Source of the DNA: an uncultured Ruminococcus sp.
Lineage (GTDB): Bacteria > Bacillota > Clostridia > Oscillospirales > Acutalibacteraceae
Direction of reading: 5' to 3'
NCBI GenBank assembly: GCA_902803585.1
Contig: CADCQO010000180.1
Location: 1-13,513, forward strand
Length of the DNA: 13,513 nucleotides
The stretch's first letter is position 1; each line of letters starts with the position of its first letter. The notes below the pieces were generated by a model. It worked only from the letters and a program-made list of their open reading frames with translations, was not told where the DNA came from and searched no databases. Below, one piece after another: positions 1 to 6,920 of this stretch. The position numbers were made by a program, and so were the translations under genes.

Positions 1-377
1 AAACGCTTGTCCTCGATGGCAACCTGTGCATCGACCATCTTTTTGGGAATATCCTTATAGCTGACCCACACACGGTTCTCGGTGGAATAAAGCTGGCGGT
101 AGTCTTCCCATTCGCCTTTTTCGTTGAGTACATAAACATGGCTTGTTTCGTTGAGTTTGAGATCATCTAAGTTGATCGTATTCGGTTCGTTGGCAATACC
201 AATGACGTAGAACAAAAGCGAAACACTTACAACAAGTCCGGTAAACAGCGTCACCAGAAAGGCTGTCATCAGTATTTTGCCGAGTCCCGAAAAAAACTCC
301 TTGACAACAGATTTGGCGGACACGGAAGACGTTCCGCCTCTGTCATCACTGTACTTGCTGATATCCGTTTTTCTCAC
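1..377 (-). CDS. Class A penicillin-binding protein (PBP1A-type), N-terminal part, truncated by window edge
   Basis: Read on the minus strand from a GTG at 377-375, the frame stays open to the left edge (125 full codons). Seen: a polar Ser/Lys-rich cytoplasmic stretch (about residues 1-33), one hydrophobic helix (about 34-60), then an extracytoplasmic segment ending in VDAQVAIEDKRF. That last stretch matches motif 1 (EDxxF) of the GT51 peptidoglycan glycosyltransferase domain, with E122 as the expected catalytic glutamate. Known of the family: bifunctional PBPs polymerise lipid II and cross-link the glycan strands outside the membrane. The transpeptidase domain would lie outside the window, so a monofunctional glycosyltransferase cannot be excluded. 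The GTG start is chosen because AAAGGAGG sits 8 nt upstream and no ATG fits. The gene is divergent from the small BofC-like gene. Confidence 0.9.
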   Translation of the reverse strand, partial: MRKTDISKYSDDRGGTSSVSAKSVVKEFFSGLGKILMTAFLVTLFTGLVVSVSLLFYVIGIANEPNTINLDDLKLNETSHVYVLNEKGEWEDYRQLYSTENRVWVSYKDIPKKMVDAQVAIEDKR

Positions 378-385
378 GAATAATA

Positions 386-393
386 CCTCCTTT
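386..393 (-). promoter_or_regulatory. Ribosome binding site fixing the GTG start of the PBP gene
   Basis: On the minus strand this reads AAAGGAGG, 8 nt before the GTG at 377. It is a near-perfect anti-16S match and decides for GTG as the initiation codon. Confidence 0.85.
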
Positions 394-465
394 GTACTTT
401 TACCTCGAAGGGTCATACTCCAACAACTGCGGCACAGGGGCTTATCACAGAATAGTATAGACAGT

Positions 466-489
466 TCAGAGAAGAAAAAACTTCTCTGA
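466..489 (-). promoter_or_regulatory. Perfect hairpin in the putative PBP leader
   Basis: TCAGAGAAG (466-474) and CTTCTCTGA (481-489) form a perfect 9-bp stem around a six-base homopolymer loop, which is U6 in RNA made from the minus strand. It lies between the predicted promoter (528-536) and the PBP start codon, so it would fall in the 5' leader. No T-run follows directly on either strand, so it is not a standard intrinsic terminator. A role in mRNA stability or protein binding is inference only. Confidence 0.5.
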
Positions 490-527
490 CAAAAAACGAC
501 AGTCTTTTTGCTAAAGTCACAGAACCT

Positions 528-536
528 ATTATACCA
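528..536 (-). promoter_or_regulatory. Extended -10 promoter for the PBP gene
   Basis: On the minus strand the sequence is TGGTATAAT, a perfect TATAAT with the TG of an extended -10 element. No good -35 lies 16-18 bp upstream, which extended -10 promoters tolerate. It implies a leader of roughly 140 nt for the PBP transcript. Confidence 0.55.
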
Positions 537-676
537 TAAAATCAAAAAAATGGAATGTTTTTTTTCATAAAAAAAAATCACACTGTCAATATCTATATTT
601 TGCTGAAAAATTTGTGCTGTTCAGATGAATAATTGCACAGTTTTTCCCAAAAATAAAGACAGAGGTGACGATGAAA

Positions 677-1015
677 ATGAAAAAAATACTGATCATAACC
701 GGCTGTGCTGCCCTGCTTTCTATTCTGATAACTTCTTATATCCCTGCACATTCTATAAAATCCGACATTCCCCCTGCCCAACTTCCTGAAACTATCACAC
801 TTTCCGAAAGTCAGCCTGTACAAGATGCCCCGTACCTGCTGAAAGAATACGACAGACGCATCGCTGTTTTTTCTCCGGAAAAGGAAACCCCCGTTTTCGT
901 CAGCGAGGTATATGTCAATGAGCTTCCGAAAGCCGACCGCCGGCTGCTGAAAGAGGGAATCCCTGTCCGCAGCAAAAAGGAACTTGACAGGCTTCTGGAA
1001 GATTACTGCAGCTAA
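677..1015 (+). CDS. Small membrane-anchored protein resembling the BofC C-terminal domain
   Basis: A 112-residue product. Seen: a short basic N-terminus and one hydrophobic helix (about residues 4-24), which is a signal anchor or signal peptide, then a Pro/Ser-rich linker (about 25-50) and a compact C-terminal domain (about 53-110). Key patterns in that domain are YLLKEY, RIAVF, a stretch of EVYVNELP type, LLKEGIPV and a closing LLEDY. This pattern looks like BofC C-terminal-like domains of spore-formers and of small unnamed clostridial proteins; the match is from memory of the family and no function is assigned. The start is the ATG at 677: AGAGGTGA (661-668) ends 8 nt before it, whereas ATG 671 and GTG 665 lie too close to or inside that site. 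The gene is divergent from the PBP gene, so an envelope or sporulation role is possible. No confident promoter or terminator was seen. Confidence 0.75.
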   Translation: MKKILIITGCAALLSILITSYIPAHSIKSDIPPAQLPETITLSESQPVQDAPYLLKEYDRRIAVFSPEKETPVFVSEVYVNELPKADRRLLKEGIPVRSKKELDRLLEDYCS

Positions 1016-1344
1016 AAAAAGCCATTATTGTACAAAAAGCACAGTTGAATCACTTTTACAAATGTGACACAAATTTTTTTCCTCCATGTCCGCTTTTTCT
1101 TCACTGATGGTTGTATTTGTGATTGCTTTTATCGTGAAATATTTTGTGATTATTATTTGTTTTTTTACAGGATAATTTTGGAAAATCCTTGCAATAAAGC
1201 AGTTTTTTTATTTGTTGATTTATCAAATACAGGAAATCATTTCCACAAAATCAAATAATTTTTATATATTCCTACAAAAAAGACGGACTGTTTTCACATA
1301 TTTATTAGCATTTCGTAATTTTTGCAAATTTGAGAAAAAAAGTA
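1016..1344. other. AT-rich intergenic region without a recognisable gene
   Basis: This stretch between the BofC-like gene and the xre promoter is rich in A and T runs. It holds small dyads such as GGAAATcATTTCC (1232-1244) and the 8-bp palindrome TTTGCAAA (1321-1328). A 64-codon open frame from 1064 has no ribosome binding site and a Phe/Tyr/Cys-heavy composition typical of translated AT-rich noncoding DNA, so I do not call it. No RNA gene is recognised. Confidence 0.6.
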
Positions 1345-1373
1345 GTGACAAAATGCAAATTATCGTGTATAAT
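1345..1373 (+). promoter_or_regulatory. SigmaA-type promoter of the xre gene
   Basis: GTGACA (1345-1350) and TATAAT (1368-1373) are separated by exactly 17 bp, giving a predicted transcription start near 1380. A TGCAAATT motif (1354-1361) lies inside the spacer, and a second copy (1323-1330) lies 31 bp upstream. Confidence 0.8.
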
Positions 1374-1416
1374 AAAGGTGGCTGAGTAATATATTATTTA
1401 TAGGGGGTAATTAAAA

Positions 1417-1821
1417 ATGTACAGCATGATATCTTACTGGCTCAAATTTTATCGTCACGAGTGTGGCCTCACCCAGCAGCAGGTGGCTGACCGTCTGAAA
1501 ATCGAAAGGTCTACCTACACCTACTACGAAACAGGCAAAACAAAGCCCGACATCAATACGCTCATCAAGATTGCAAAGGTTTATAACATCAGCTACACCA
1601 AGCTTCTTGAAGGTATTGAGGAAGAACTGGAATCTGCGGTTGCCGATATTCATTCCGGCGCACCCACAGAAGATGAGGATACGCTCAAGTACCGCACACA
1701 CGCCACCACTAAGTATGAAGTCGAACTGCTCTTCGTTGTACGCAATCTGACGCCGAAGCAGAGAAAAGAAGTCATGAATCTGGCAAAGAAACTGGTTACT
1801 GACACAGAAGCCTCAAAGTAA
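1417..1821 (+). CDS. XRE/Cro-cI family transcriptional regulator
   Basis: A 134-residue product. The N-terminal part (about residues 4-65) is a clear HTH_3 domain: a first helix with WLKFYRHECGLTQQQVADRL, the recognition-helix region IERSTYTYYETGKTKPD, then TLIKIAKVYNISYTKLL. The C-terminal half is acidic, then helical (about 100-130, TPKQRKEVMNLAKKL), and probably serves dimerisation or signal sensing; it shows no enzymatic motif. The start is supported by AGGGGGT 9 nt upstream of the ATG. The gene has its own near-consensus promoter and a strong terminator, so it is monocistronic. Family members usually repress nearby or own promoters; repeated TGCAAATT motifs at the promoter suggest autoregulation (inference). 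The target is unknown. It is not next to phage or toxin genes, so it looks like a chromosomal regulator. Confidence 0.9.
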   Translation: MYSMISYWLKFYRHECGLTQQQVADRLKIERSTYTYYETGKTKPDINTLIKIAKVYNISYTKLLEGIEEELESAVADIHSGAPTEDEDTLKYRTHATTKYEVELLFVVRNLTPKQRKEVMNLAKKLVTDTEASK

Positions 1822-1845
1822 GCCTACATAGAATTACTCACAACC

Positions 1846-1895
1846 ACGGACAGTTTTTCCCTGCGTATTGCCGGAAAAGCTGTCCGTTTCTTTTT
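1846..1895 (+). terminator. Intrinsic terminator of the xre gene
   Basis: ACGGACAGTTTTTCC (1846-1860) pairs with GGAAAAGCTGTCCGT (1873-1887), a 15-bp stem with a single G-U pair and a 12-nt loop. TTCTTTTT follows. It starts 25 nt after the xre stop codon. Confidence 0.92.
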
Positions 1896-1900
1896 ATCAG

Positions 1901-1955
1901 AAAAACAGAAACCAGAACAGACCGATGATTGCATCAAAGGTCTGATCTGGTTTTT
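1901..1955. terminator. Bidirectional terminator between convergent xre and dipeptidase genes
   Basis: AACCAGAACAGACC (1910-1923) and GGTCTGATCTGGTT (1939-1952) form a 14-bp stem with one internal mismatch. A T-run follows on the plus strand (1951-1955). On the minus strand TTCTGTTTTT follows (1910-1901), so it can end the cdaA-to-dipeptidase transcript and back up the xre terminator. Confidence 0.85.
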
Positions 1956-1979
1956 CATTTGAGAACGAAAACGGCAGCA

Positions 1980-2050
1980 CTTCACACGGAATGAAACCCA
2001 ACCGCCGCTTTTCACCACGCTTCACACGAAACAAAGCCCGACTGTCGCTT
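1980..2050. repeat. Two-copy imperfect direct repeat, 40-bp period
   Basis: Two copies start with CTTCACACG at 1980 and at 2020 and stay similar over about 30 bp, including the shared CCC and GCTTT positions. They fill the space between the dipeptidase stop codon and the bidirectional terminator, so they would be in its 3' untranslated region. They are not part of any credible gene. They may be remnants of an interspersed repeat, but that needs genome-wide comparison. Confidence 0.5.
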
Positions 2051-3418
2051 TCAATTTTCAAGTACTGCAATGCTGTATACAGCTTCTGCGCAAATCTGTG
2101 CATGACGGAAAAAGTTTTCCCGACTGATGCTTTCGTTGGGTTCGTGAATTTTTGCAGGATCATCTGCAAAGACAGGGCCGAATGCAACGCCGTTATTTTT
2201 CAGTGTACGTGCATAGGTGCCGCCGCCCGTTGCATACAACTCAGGCTGTTCTCCTGTGACAGATTCATAAGCCTGTTTCAAGATACGGATAATCGGAGCG
2301 TTTTCCTGTACGGCTAACGGCGGTTCATGGTTGAGCAGTTTTGTCATCAGTCCTTCATAGGAAGCTCTCTCCCTCACCTTGCGGAAAATTTCCCCGCTGT
2401 CGGCTGTCACGGGATAGCGGATATCTATGGTTGCCCTCGATGCTTTTTCGTCAATCTCCACGATACCGACATTCACACTTAATGCGCCGGATTCCTTATC
2501 ACGGCAGGCAATGCCCAGCGAAGTGCCGTCCGTTTCCAGTCCGACCGCATCGTCAAGGAAGCCGCAAAGACTGCCCAGTACCAGCTGTCCGAAATCTGCT
2601 GCCAAAATGCGTATCAGGTGCATTGCTGCGTTCAGCCCCTCCTCCGGAACACACGCATGAGCCGCTTTGCCTGATGCGGCAATCTGCAAGCCGTCCATTG
2701 TGTAAATGAAATCGTAGCTTCCGGGCTTCGCATCTGCAAACCGCCGCAGCTGATGATCTTCTGTTTCAGTACAGTCAATCAGGGCATAAGCCTTGGCGGG
2801 AACTGCATTGACTGCACTGCCTGCATGGAATTCTGTCAGGGTCGTACCGTCATGATTCTGTGAATAAACCTCTAACTGCAAAATACCCTTTTCATAACAG
2901 CAGATGCCATATTCTGAATCGGGCGTAAATGCCATTGCCGGCATCGGTTCATTTTTGAAGTAAACCGCCATATCATTCATACCGATTTCTTCCGCTGCCC
3001 CCAAAATCAGCCTGAGCCGTCTTTTGGGAACAATTCCTTTATCCTTGAGAGCTTTCAGGCAATACAGTGCCACAACAGCAGGGCCTTTATCATCCACAAC
3101 TCCTCTGCCATAGAAACGGCCGTCCTTTTCTGTCAGTGCATACGGTTGATCTACACACCAGCCTTCTCCGGCGGGAACAACGTCCACATGTGCCAGCACC
3201 GCAGCAATTTCCCCGCCCTCACCATACTCTGCATGACCGGCGATTCCGTCTATGTTTCTTGTTTTGAAGCCTATTTCTTCGGCTCTCTTCAGAATATACG
3301 ACAGTGCCTGTGAAGCCGCCGCTGTATCATTCGCTGATACGGAGCGGATTTTTAACAGCTCGTTCAGATCATGAAGTATTTCTTTCTGATATTCTAAAAT
3401 AACTGTACCAAAACTCAT
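2051..3418 (-). CDS. M20-family metallodipeptidase, Sapep/PepV type
   Basis: A 455-residue product, close to the usual PepV/Sapep length. Numbered from this ATG, the metal-site signatures are: AHVDVVPAGEGW (H77, D79), GRGVVDDKGP (D109), AAEEIG (catalytic E143, metal E144), TPDSEYG (D167) and, near the end, IHEPNE (H425). The lid/dimerisation-like domain lies between, at about 180-360. Known of the family: these cytoplasmic Zn/Mn enzymes hydrolyse dipeptides with unblocked N-termini, including peptides recycled from the wall or taken up as nutrients. The ATG at 3418 is preferred because AAGGGAAG lies about 11 nt upstream; an in-frame GTG three codons earlier would sit almost on that site. It is the last gene of the likely cdaA operon, 47 nt after the glycosyltransferase, with the terminator downstream. 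All key residues are present. Confidence 0.92.
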   Translation of the reverse strand: MSFGTVILEYQKEILHDLNELLKIRSVSANDTAAASQALSYILKRAEEIGFKTRNIDGIAGHAEYGEGGEIAAVLAHVDVVPAGEGWCVDQPYALTEKDGRFYGRGVVDDKGPAVVALYCLKALKDKGIVPKRRLRLILGAAEEIGMNDMAVYFKNEPMPAMAFTPDSEYGICCYEKGILQLEVYSQNHDGTTLTEFHAGSAVNAVPAKAYALIDCTETEDHQLRRFADAKPGSYDFIYTMDGLQIAASGKAAHACVPEEGLNAAMHLIRILAADFGQLVLGSLCGFLDDAVGLETDGTSLGIACRDKESGALSVNVGIVEIDEKASRATIDIRYPVTADSGEIFRKVRERASYEGLMTKLLNHEPPLAVQENAPIIRILKQAYESVTGEQPELYATGGGTYARTLKNNGVAFGPVFADDPAKIHEPNESISRENFFRHAQICAEAVYSIAVLEN

Positions 3419-3465
3419 ATCATTCACTTCCCTTTTCCATCATATAATAACTGCCTGCTATATTA

Positions 3466-4473
3466 TTATTCCGGCGTTCCGCCTTTATGCGTATCCGGTG
3501 CATTCTGACTGTCTGTCGTTCCTTCGGGCGCAATCAGTTCTTCTTCTATGCGGTAGCGCGGCCGCTGTTTGACCTCACTATAAATTTTTCCGACATAGCT
3601 TCCCACAATACCGATACAAAGCATCTGCAGACCGCCGATGAACCAGATAGAACAGATCGTTGAAGCCCAGCCCGATTTGGCTGTACCTGCAAAATACGAC
3701 ACAATCGCATAGATAAAGCCGATCATACTCAGCAAGCATACGATAATTCCCAGATTGGAAATCAGTTTAAGCGGTTTGACGCTGAAAGACGTAATGCCGT
3801 CAACAGCAAAACGAATCATCTTTTTGAGCGGATACTTGGATTCGCCGGCAAAGCGTTCGCTGCGTTCATAATAAACGTAATCGCTGCGGTATCCTATCAG
3901 CGGCACAATACCGCGCAGGAACAGGTTGACTTCCTTATATTCTGACAGCGCATCTAATGCCCGACTGCCCAGAAGACGGTAATCCGCATGATTATAAACA
4001 ATATCGACACCCAGCGCCTTCATGAACTTGTAATAGCCCTGTGCTGTTGTACGCTTGAAAAAAGTGTCCTTTTTCCGGCTGTTGCGTACACCGTAAACAA
4101 CCTCACAGCCTTCCGAATATTTTTCAATGAACTGGTCAATCACTTCGATATCGTCCTGCAGGTCAGCATCCAGAGAAATAACACAGTCGCAGCCGTTTTT
4201 TTTCGCCGTCATCAGACCGCTGAGCAAAGCATTCTGATGTCCCCTGTTGCGGGAAAGTTTTACGCCGCCGATATACGGATTTTCACGGCTCTTTTCTGCA
4301 ATGATCTCCCATGTTTTATCTTTGCTGCCGTCATCGACAAACAGCATACGGCTGTCTTTGGCCGCCTTGCCGTCAGCAATCAGCTGCATCAGCTTGTCAT
4401 TCAACCGTTTCATCGTTTCCTGCAAAACTTCTTCCTCATTATAGCAAGGAATCACAAAATAAACCTTTGGCAT
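3466..4473 (-). CDS. Membrane-bound GT2 glycosyltransferase (GtrB/CsbB type)
   Basis: A 335-residue product. Seen: a GT-A domain (about residues 1-230) opening with VIPCYNEEEVL, nucleotide-site motif FVDDGSKD (D47, D48), DxD motif LDADLQDD (D102, D104) and a conserved region around RFAGESKYPLKKM. Two membrane helices (about 238-262 and 270-294) follow, then the family-typical IYSEVKQRPRY and a polar tail. Known of the family: GtrB-like enzymes move a sugar from UDP- or GDP-sugar onto undecaprenyl phosphate at the inner face of the membrane for later transfer to envelope polymers. The sugar cannot be read from sequence. The usual GtrA flippase and outer-face transferase are not here. The start is the ATG at 4473, with AAAGGAG 7 nt upstream; a TTG two codons earlier is less likely. 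It lies 50 nt after cdaR and 47 nt before the dipeptidase, probably in one operon. Confidence 0.9.
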   Translation of the reverse strand: MPKVYFVIPCYNEEEVLQETMKRLNDKLMQLIADGKAAKDSRMLFVDDGSKDKTWEIIAEKSRENPYIGGVKLSRNRGHQNALLSGLMTAKKNGCDCVISLDADLQDDIEVIDQFIEKYSEGCEVVYGVRNSRKKDTFFKRTTAQGYYKFMKALGVDIVYNHADYRLLGSRALDALSEYKEVNLFLRGIVPLIGYRSDYVYYERSERFAGESKYPLKKMIRFAVDGITSFSVKPLKLISNLGIIVCLLSMIGFIYAIVSYFAGTAKSGWASTICSIWFIGGLQMLCIGIVGSYVGKIYSEVKQRPRYRIEEELIAPEGTTDSQNAPDTHKGGTPE

Positions 4474-4523
4474 AAACAATCTCCTTTATTTAGCTGATAA
4501 TCCTGTCCGCCAACCGTTATCTG

Positions 4524-5825
4524 CTAACTGCTTGCCGCTGAGGACTGTGCAGCGGTATTCTTTTTGGGGGTAAGCCGGACATTGACAGTATAGCTGCCCT
4601 CTAACCAACAGCCGGTAAAGGGTTCTTTGAAAGTCAGCGAAACAGGACGTTCCACATAACCCTCAGTAATGGTAGATTTATCACTCATATCAATCAGGGC
4701 AGTAACAGAAGCCGCTGTCAGGATATTCACCCGCTGTTTTGGGCCGATGATCCTGACGGTCAGACTCTGGTTAGCTACTGCCGCATTCTGATCAGTTCCC
4801 TGATTGCGGATTACAAAGTTTGAAGCAGAAAGCGTCAGTTCCTTTTCTGCCATCTGCGACATATCGAAGCTGACTTCGGCTTTTTCTACCGAATTGATAT
4901 CACGGCAGCCGGCAGGAATCTCCAGCATCACATTAAAGGTATTATTTTCCAGTGTGACCTGTGAAAAATCAATCGGTGAAGTACTGATAGAGGTAATGTT
5001 GGAATTTTTTGGTACAGCCAGTTCAACGACAGACGGCACGACTTCAATCAGGCTGGTGTCAAAGTTCAGACCTTCGGGAATATTGACGATTTTCGGTTCA
5101 ATCCGCACATGGCTGACATCAAGAATAGGCACAGTCGCATCTACTTCTTTAATGTCCGTAGTGATGTAACGGCTGGAAACCTCTTTTCCGGCGGCATCAT
5201 AGAACTTCAGCGGTGCTTTGACAACGGTTGTTTCCGAAAGAGTAGACTGAAAAGTGTATGCTGCATCAACCTCTGCGATGCTGTTGACAACAGATTCCGC
5301 ACCGGATATTTTGACGGACTGACGGGAAAGAACAGTTTGTGACGCATAGCAGGAGGGCGCAACCGAGCTGACAGAAATTTTGTCGGTAATCGGCAGAACC
5401 TTGCCTTCCTCGTAGCGGTCAACGAACACTTTGATACTGGAAGGTGAAACGGAAGATTCAAAGGAATAGTCCGTTTTCACACCAATTTTTCTGGAAACAA
5501 GATCAATCGTATACTCGCCCGGAGAGGTAATAAAGCTGACATCAGCGGCGGTGATATAGATATCGTCCTTTGTCACATTGGTAACGACCAGTGCATTGCC
5601 GGAAATCTTGACTTCTGCTTTGATATCGTTACCGTTGAAATAGCGCATATCATTGGTCAGTTCCGGCAGGTTGATAGGAATATCCGTCACCGTAAAGATA
5701 GAGGATTCCTGTGTGGTGGAGGCAACATAGATCCACGAAATAAACGCCACCAGAACAGAAAAAAACATGACGAACTTATCATTATAAAAGAGCTTGAAGC
5801 TAATCCTATTTTTTATTTTTCTCAT
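4524..5825 (-). CDS. cdaR: YbbR-domain protein CdaR, regulator of CdaA
   Basis: A 433-residue product. Seen: a short basic N-terminus, one membrane helix (about residues 17-36), then a long extracytoplasmic beta-rich region that can be divided into about four YbbR repeats (roughly 40-125, 130-215, 220-310 and 325-425). Family-like segments include VKISGAESVVNSI and DVSHVRIEPKIVNIPEG. The end is Ser/Ala-rich. Known: CdaR binds CdaA in the membrane and tunes its c-di-AMP synthesis, in a way that varies by species. The ATG lies inside the cdaA 3' end (20-bp overlap), with AAGGGA just upstream, so translation is probably coupled. The symbol rests on the YbbR repeats and on its place next to cdaA; the domain boundaries are approximate. 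glmM, the usual next gene, is missing. Confidence 0.9.
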   Translation of the reverse strand: MRKIKNRISFKLFYNDKFVMFFSVLVAFISWIYVASTTQESSIFTVTDIPINLPELTNDMRYFNGNDIKAEVKISGNALVVTNVTKDDIYITAADVSFITSPGEYTIDLVSRKIGVKTDYSFESSVSPSSIKVFVDRYEEGKVLPITDKISVSSVAPSCYASQTVLSRQSVKISGAESVVNSIAEVDAAYTFQSTLSETTVVKAPLKFYDAAGKEVSSRYITTDIKEVDATVPILDVSHVRIEPKIVNIPEGLNFDTSLIEVVPSVVELAVPKNSNITSISTSPIDFSQVTLENNTFNVMLEIPAGCRDINSVEKAEVSFDMSQMAEKELTLSASNFVIRNQGTDQNAAVANQSLTVRIIGPKQRVNILTAASVTALIDMSDKSTITEGYVERPVSLTFKEPFTGCWLEGSYTVNVRLTPKKNTAAQSSAASS

Positions 5826-6708
5826 TTCTTTTTCCCTTCTTCGCTGCGGCGTTAATGGGGGTTCTTTCGGTCTTTTCCGAAGTCTGCGGCACGATCATTT
5901 CTTCCAGTGCCACATTGAGTGTTTCTCTGGTATAATCTCTCGTCAGCACACCGTTGACAGCAACAGAAATATTGCCTGTTTCCTCCGAAACGACTACGAT
6001 GACCGCATCGCTGTTTTCACTGATGCCGATAGCGGCTCTGTGACGAGTACCAAGTTCTGCACTGACGGCACTGTTATTCTGTGTCAGCGGCAAAATACAG
6101 CCGGCCGCATACAATTTGCCGTCCCTTATAATCATTGCTCCGTCATGCAAAGGTGCTTTGTTGAAGAAAATATTGCCGATCATCGAAACGGACGGTTCTG
6201 CATCGATCACTGTACCGGTATTGATGATATCGCCCAGTCGGGTCTGCCGTTCAAAAACGATAAGCGCACCCGTTTTGGAACGCTGAAAATTGTTGGCTGC
6301 TTCAGATACGCAGTGAATTCCCTGCTTGATCTGTTTGATTTTGTCTTCCTCGACATTCTTGCCGCCCGAAATCGTGTTCCAGTAGCGGGCAATCTGACTG
6401 CGGCCGATATGTTCCAGAGCACTTCTCAACTCCGGCTGGAATACAATCAACACCGCTAACACCGAGAACTGGAAGAAGGAAGAAAACAGCGCATTGAGCA
6501 TTTTCAGGCTGAACAATCCGGAGATAAAAAACGCCACAATCAGCACCAGAATACCTTTGACAAGCTGTTCAGCTCTCGTTTCACGGACAATCTTGATCAG
6601 GTTGTAGATAATAAAAGCAACTATCATAATATCCAGAACATCTGTCGCCTTAAAGGTCATCATCAATGATACAAAGGCTCTGTATGCGTTAATAATAGCC
6701 TCCCACAA
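5806..6708 (-). CDS. cdaA: Diadenylate cyclase CdaA (c-di-AMP synthase)
   Basis: A 300-residue product. Seen: three hydrophobic helices (about residues 24-42, 50-68 and 78-92), a linker helix, and a DAC domain (about 115-270) with both hallmark motifs: PLHDGA (D189, G190, A191) and GTRHR (R222, H223, R224), followed by AIGISE. Known: CdaA joins two ATP molecules into c-di-AMP at the membrane; the messenger controls potassium and osmolyte transport and affects wall integrity. The tail after about 275 is longer than in the Bacillus protein and very basic (KKGKRNEKNKK). The start is a TTG at 6708 supported by a strong upstream site, and it gives the normal N-terminal length relative to the first helix. 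It is first in the cdaA-cdaR-GT2-dipeptidase cluster, with a good promoter upstream. Confidence 0.95.
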   Translation of the reverse strand: MWEAIINAYRAFVSLMMTFKATDVLDIMIVAFIIYNLIKIVRETRAEQLVKGILVLIVAFFISGLFSLKMLNALFSSFFQFSVLAVLIVFQPELRSALEHIGRSQIARYWNTISGGKNVEEDKIKQIKQGIHCVSEAANNFQRSKTGALIVFERQTRLGDIINTGTVIDAEPSVSMIGNIFFNKAPLHDGAMIIRDGKLYAAGCILPLTQNNSAVSAELGTRHRAAIGISENSDAVIVVVSEETGNISVAVNGVLTRDYTRETLNVALEEMIVPQTSEKTERTPINAAAKKGKRNEKNKK

Positions 6709-6714
6709 AGGTAA

Positions 6715-6724
6715 CCCCTCCTCC
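6715..6724 (-). promoter_or_regulatory. Ribosome binding site deciding the TTG start of cdaA
   Basis: The minus strand reads GGAGGAGGGG, ending 6 nt before the TTG at 6708. No ATG or in-frame GTG is suitably placed, so TTG initiation is the best reading. Confidence 0.75.
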
Positions 6725-6768
6725 GCTTTTCGACAGTTTTCGTTTTTTACTTATTCCTATACAATTCT

Positions 6769-6796
6769 ATTTTATCACAGAAACAAATTTTATCAA
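6769..6796 (-). promoter_or_regulatory. Promoter of the cdaA operon
   Basis: On the minus strand TTGATA (6796-6791) and TAAAAT (6774-6769) are separated by 16 bp. The -10 is preceded by TGA, an extended -10. The predicted start is near 6762, giving a leader of about 54 nt. A weaker TTGTCA/TATTGC pair lies further upstream. Confidence 0.7.
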
Positions 6797-6858
6797 CTGT
6801 TTTTTTGCAATATTTCAACAGAAATGATTTGACAATTTTATCCATTGTGCTGTGAATG

Positions 6859-6911
6859 AAAAAAATTCAGACCGAGACCTTCTTCCTGAAAAGAAAAAAG
6901 CTCAGTCTGAA
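6859..6911 (-). terminator. Intrinsic terminator after the class V aminotransferase gene
   Basis: On the minus strand TTCAGACTGAG (6911-6901) pairs with CTCGGTCTGAA (6876-6866), an 11-bp stem with one G-U pair. Seven T follow (6865-6859). It starts 10 nt after the stop codon. Confidence 0.9.
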
Positions 6912-6920
6912 CAAAAAGTG

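Noticed and set aside
466..489. Hairpin as an intrinsic terminator
   Set aside because: Neither strand has a T-run directly after the stem; kept only as a leader hairpin.
593..823. Minus-strand open frame overlapping the BofC-like gene
   Set aside because: The plus-strand frame has a better ribosome binding site, a signal-anchor helix and a family-like C-terminal domain.
5794..6459. Open frame on the plus strand (221 codons)
   Set aside because: It is antisense to cdaA, whose DGA and RHR motifs are intact.
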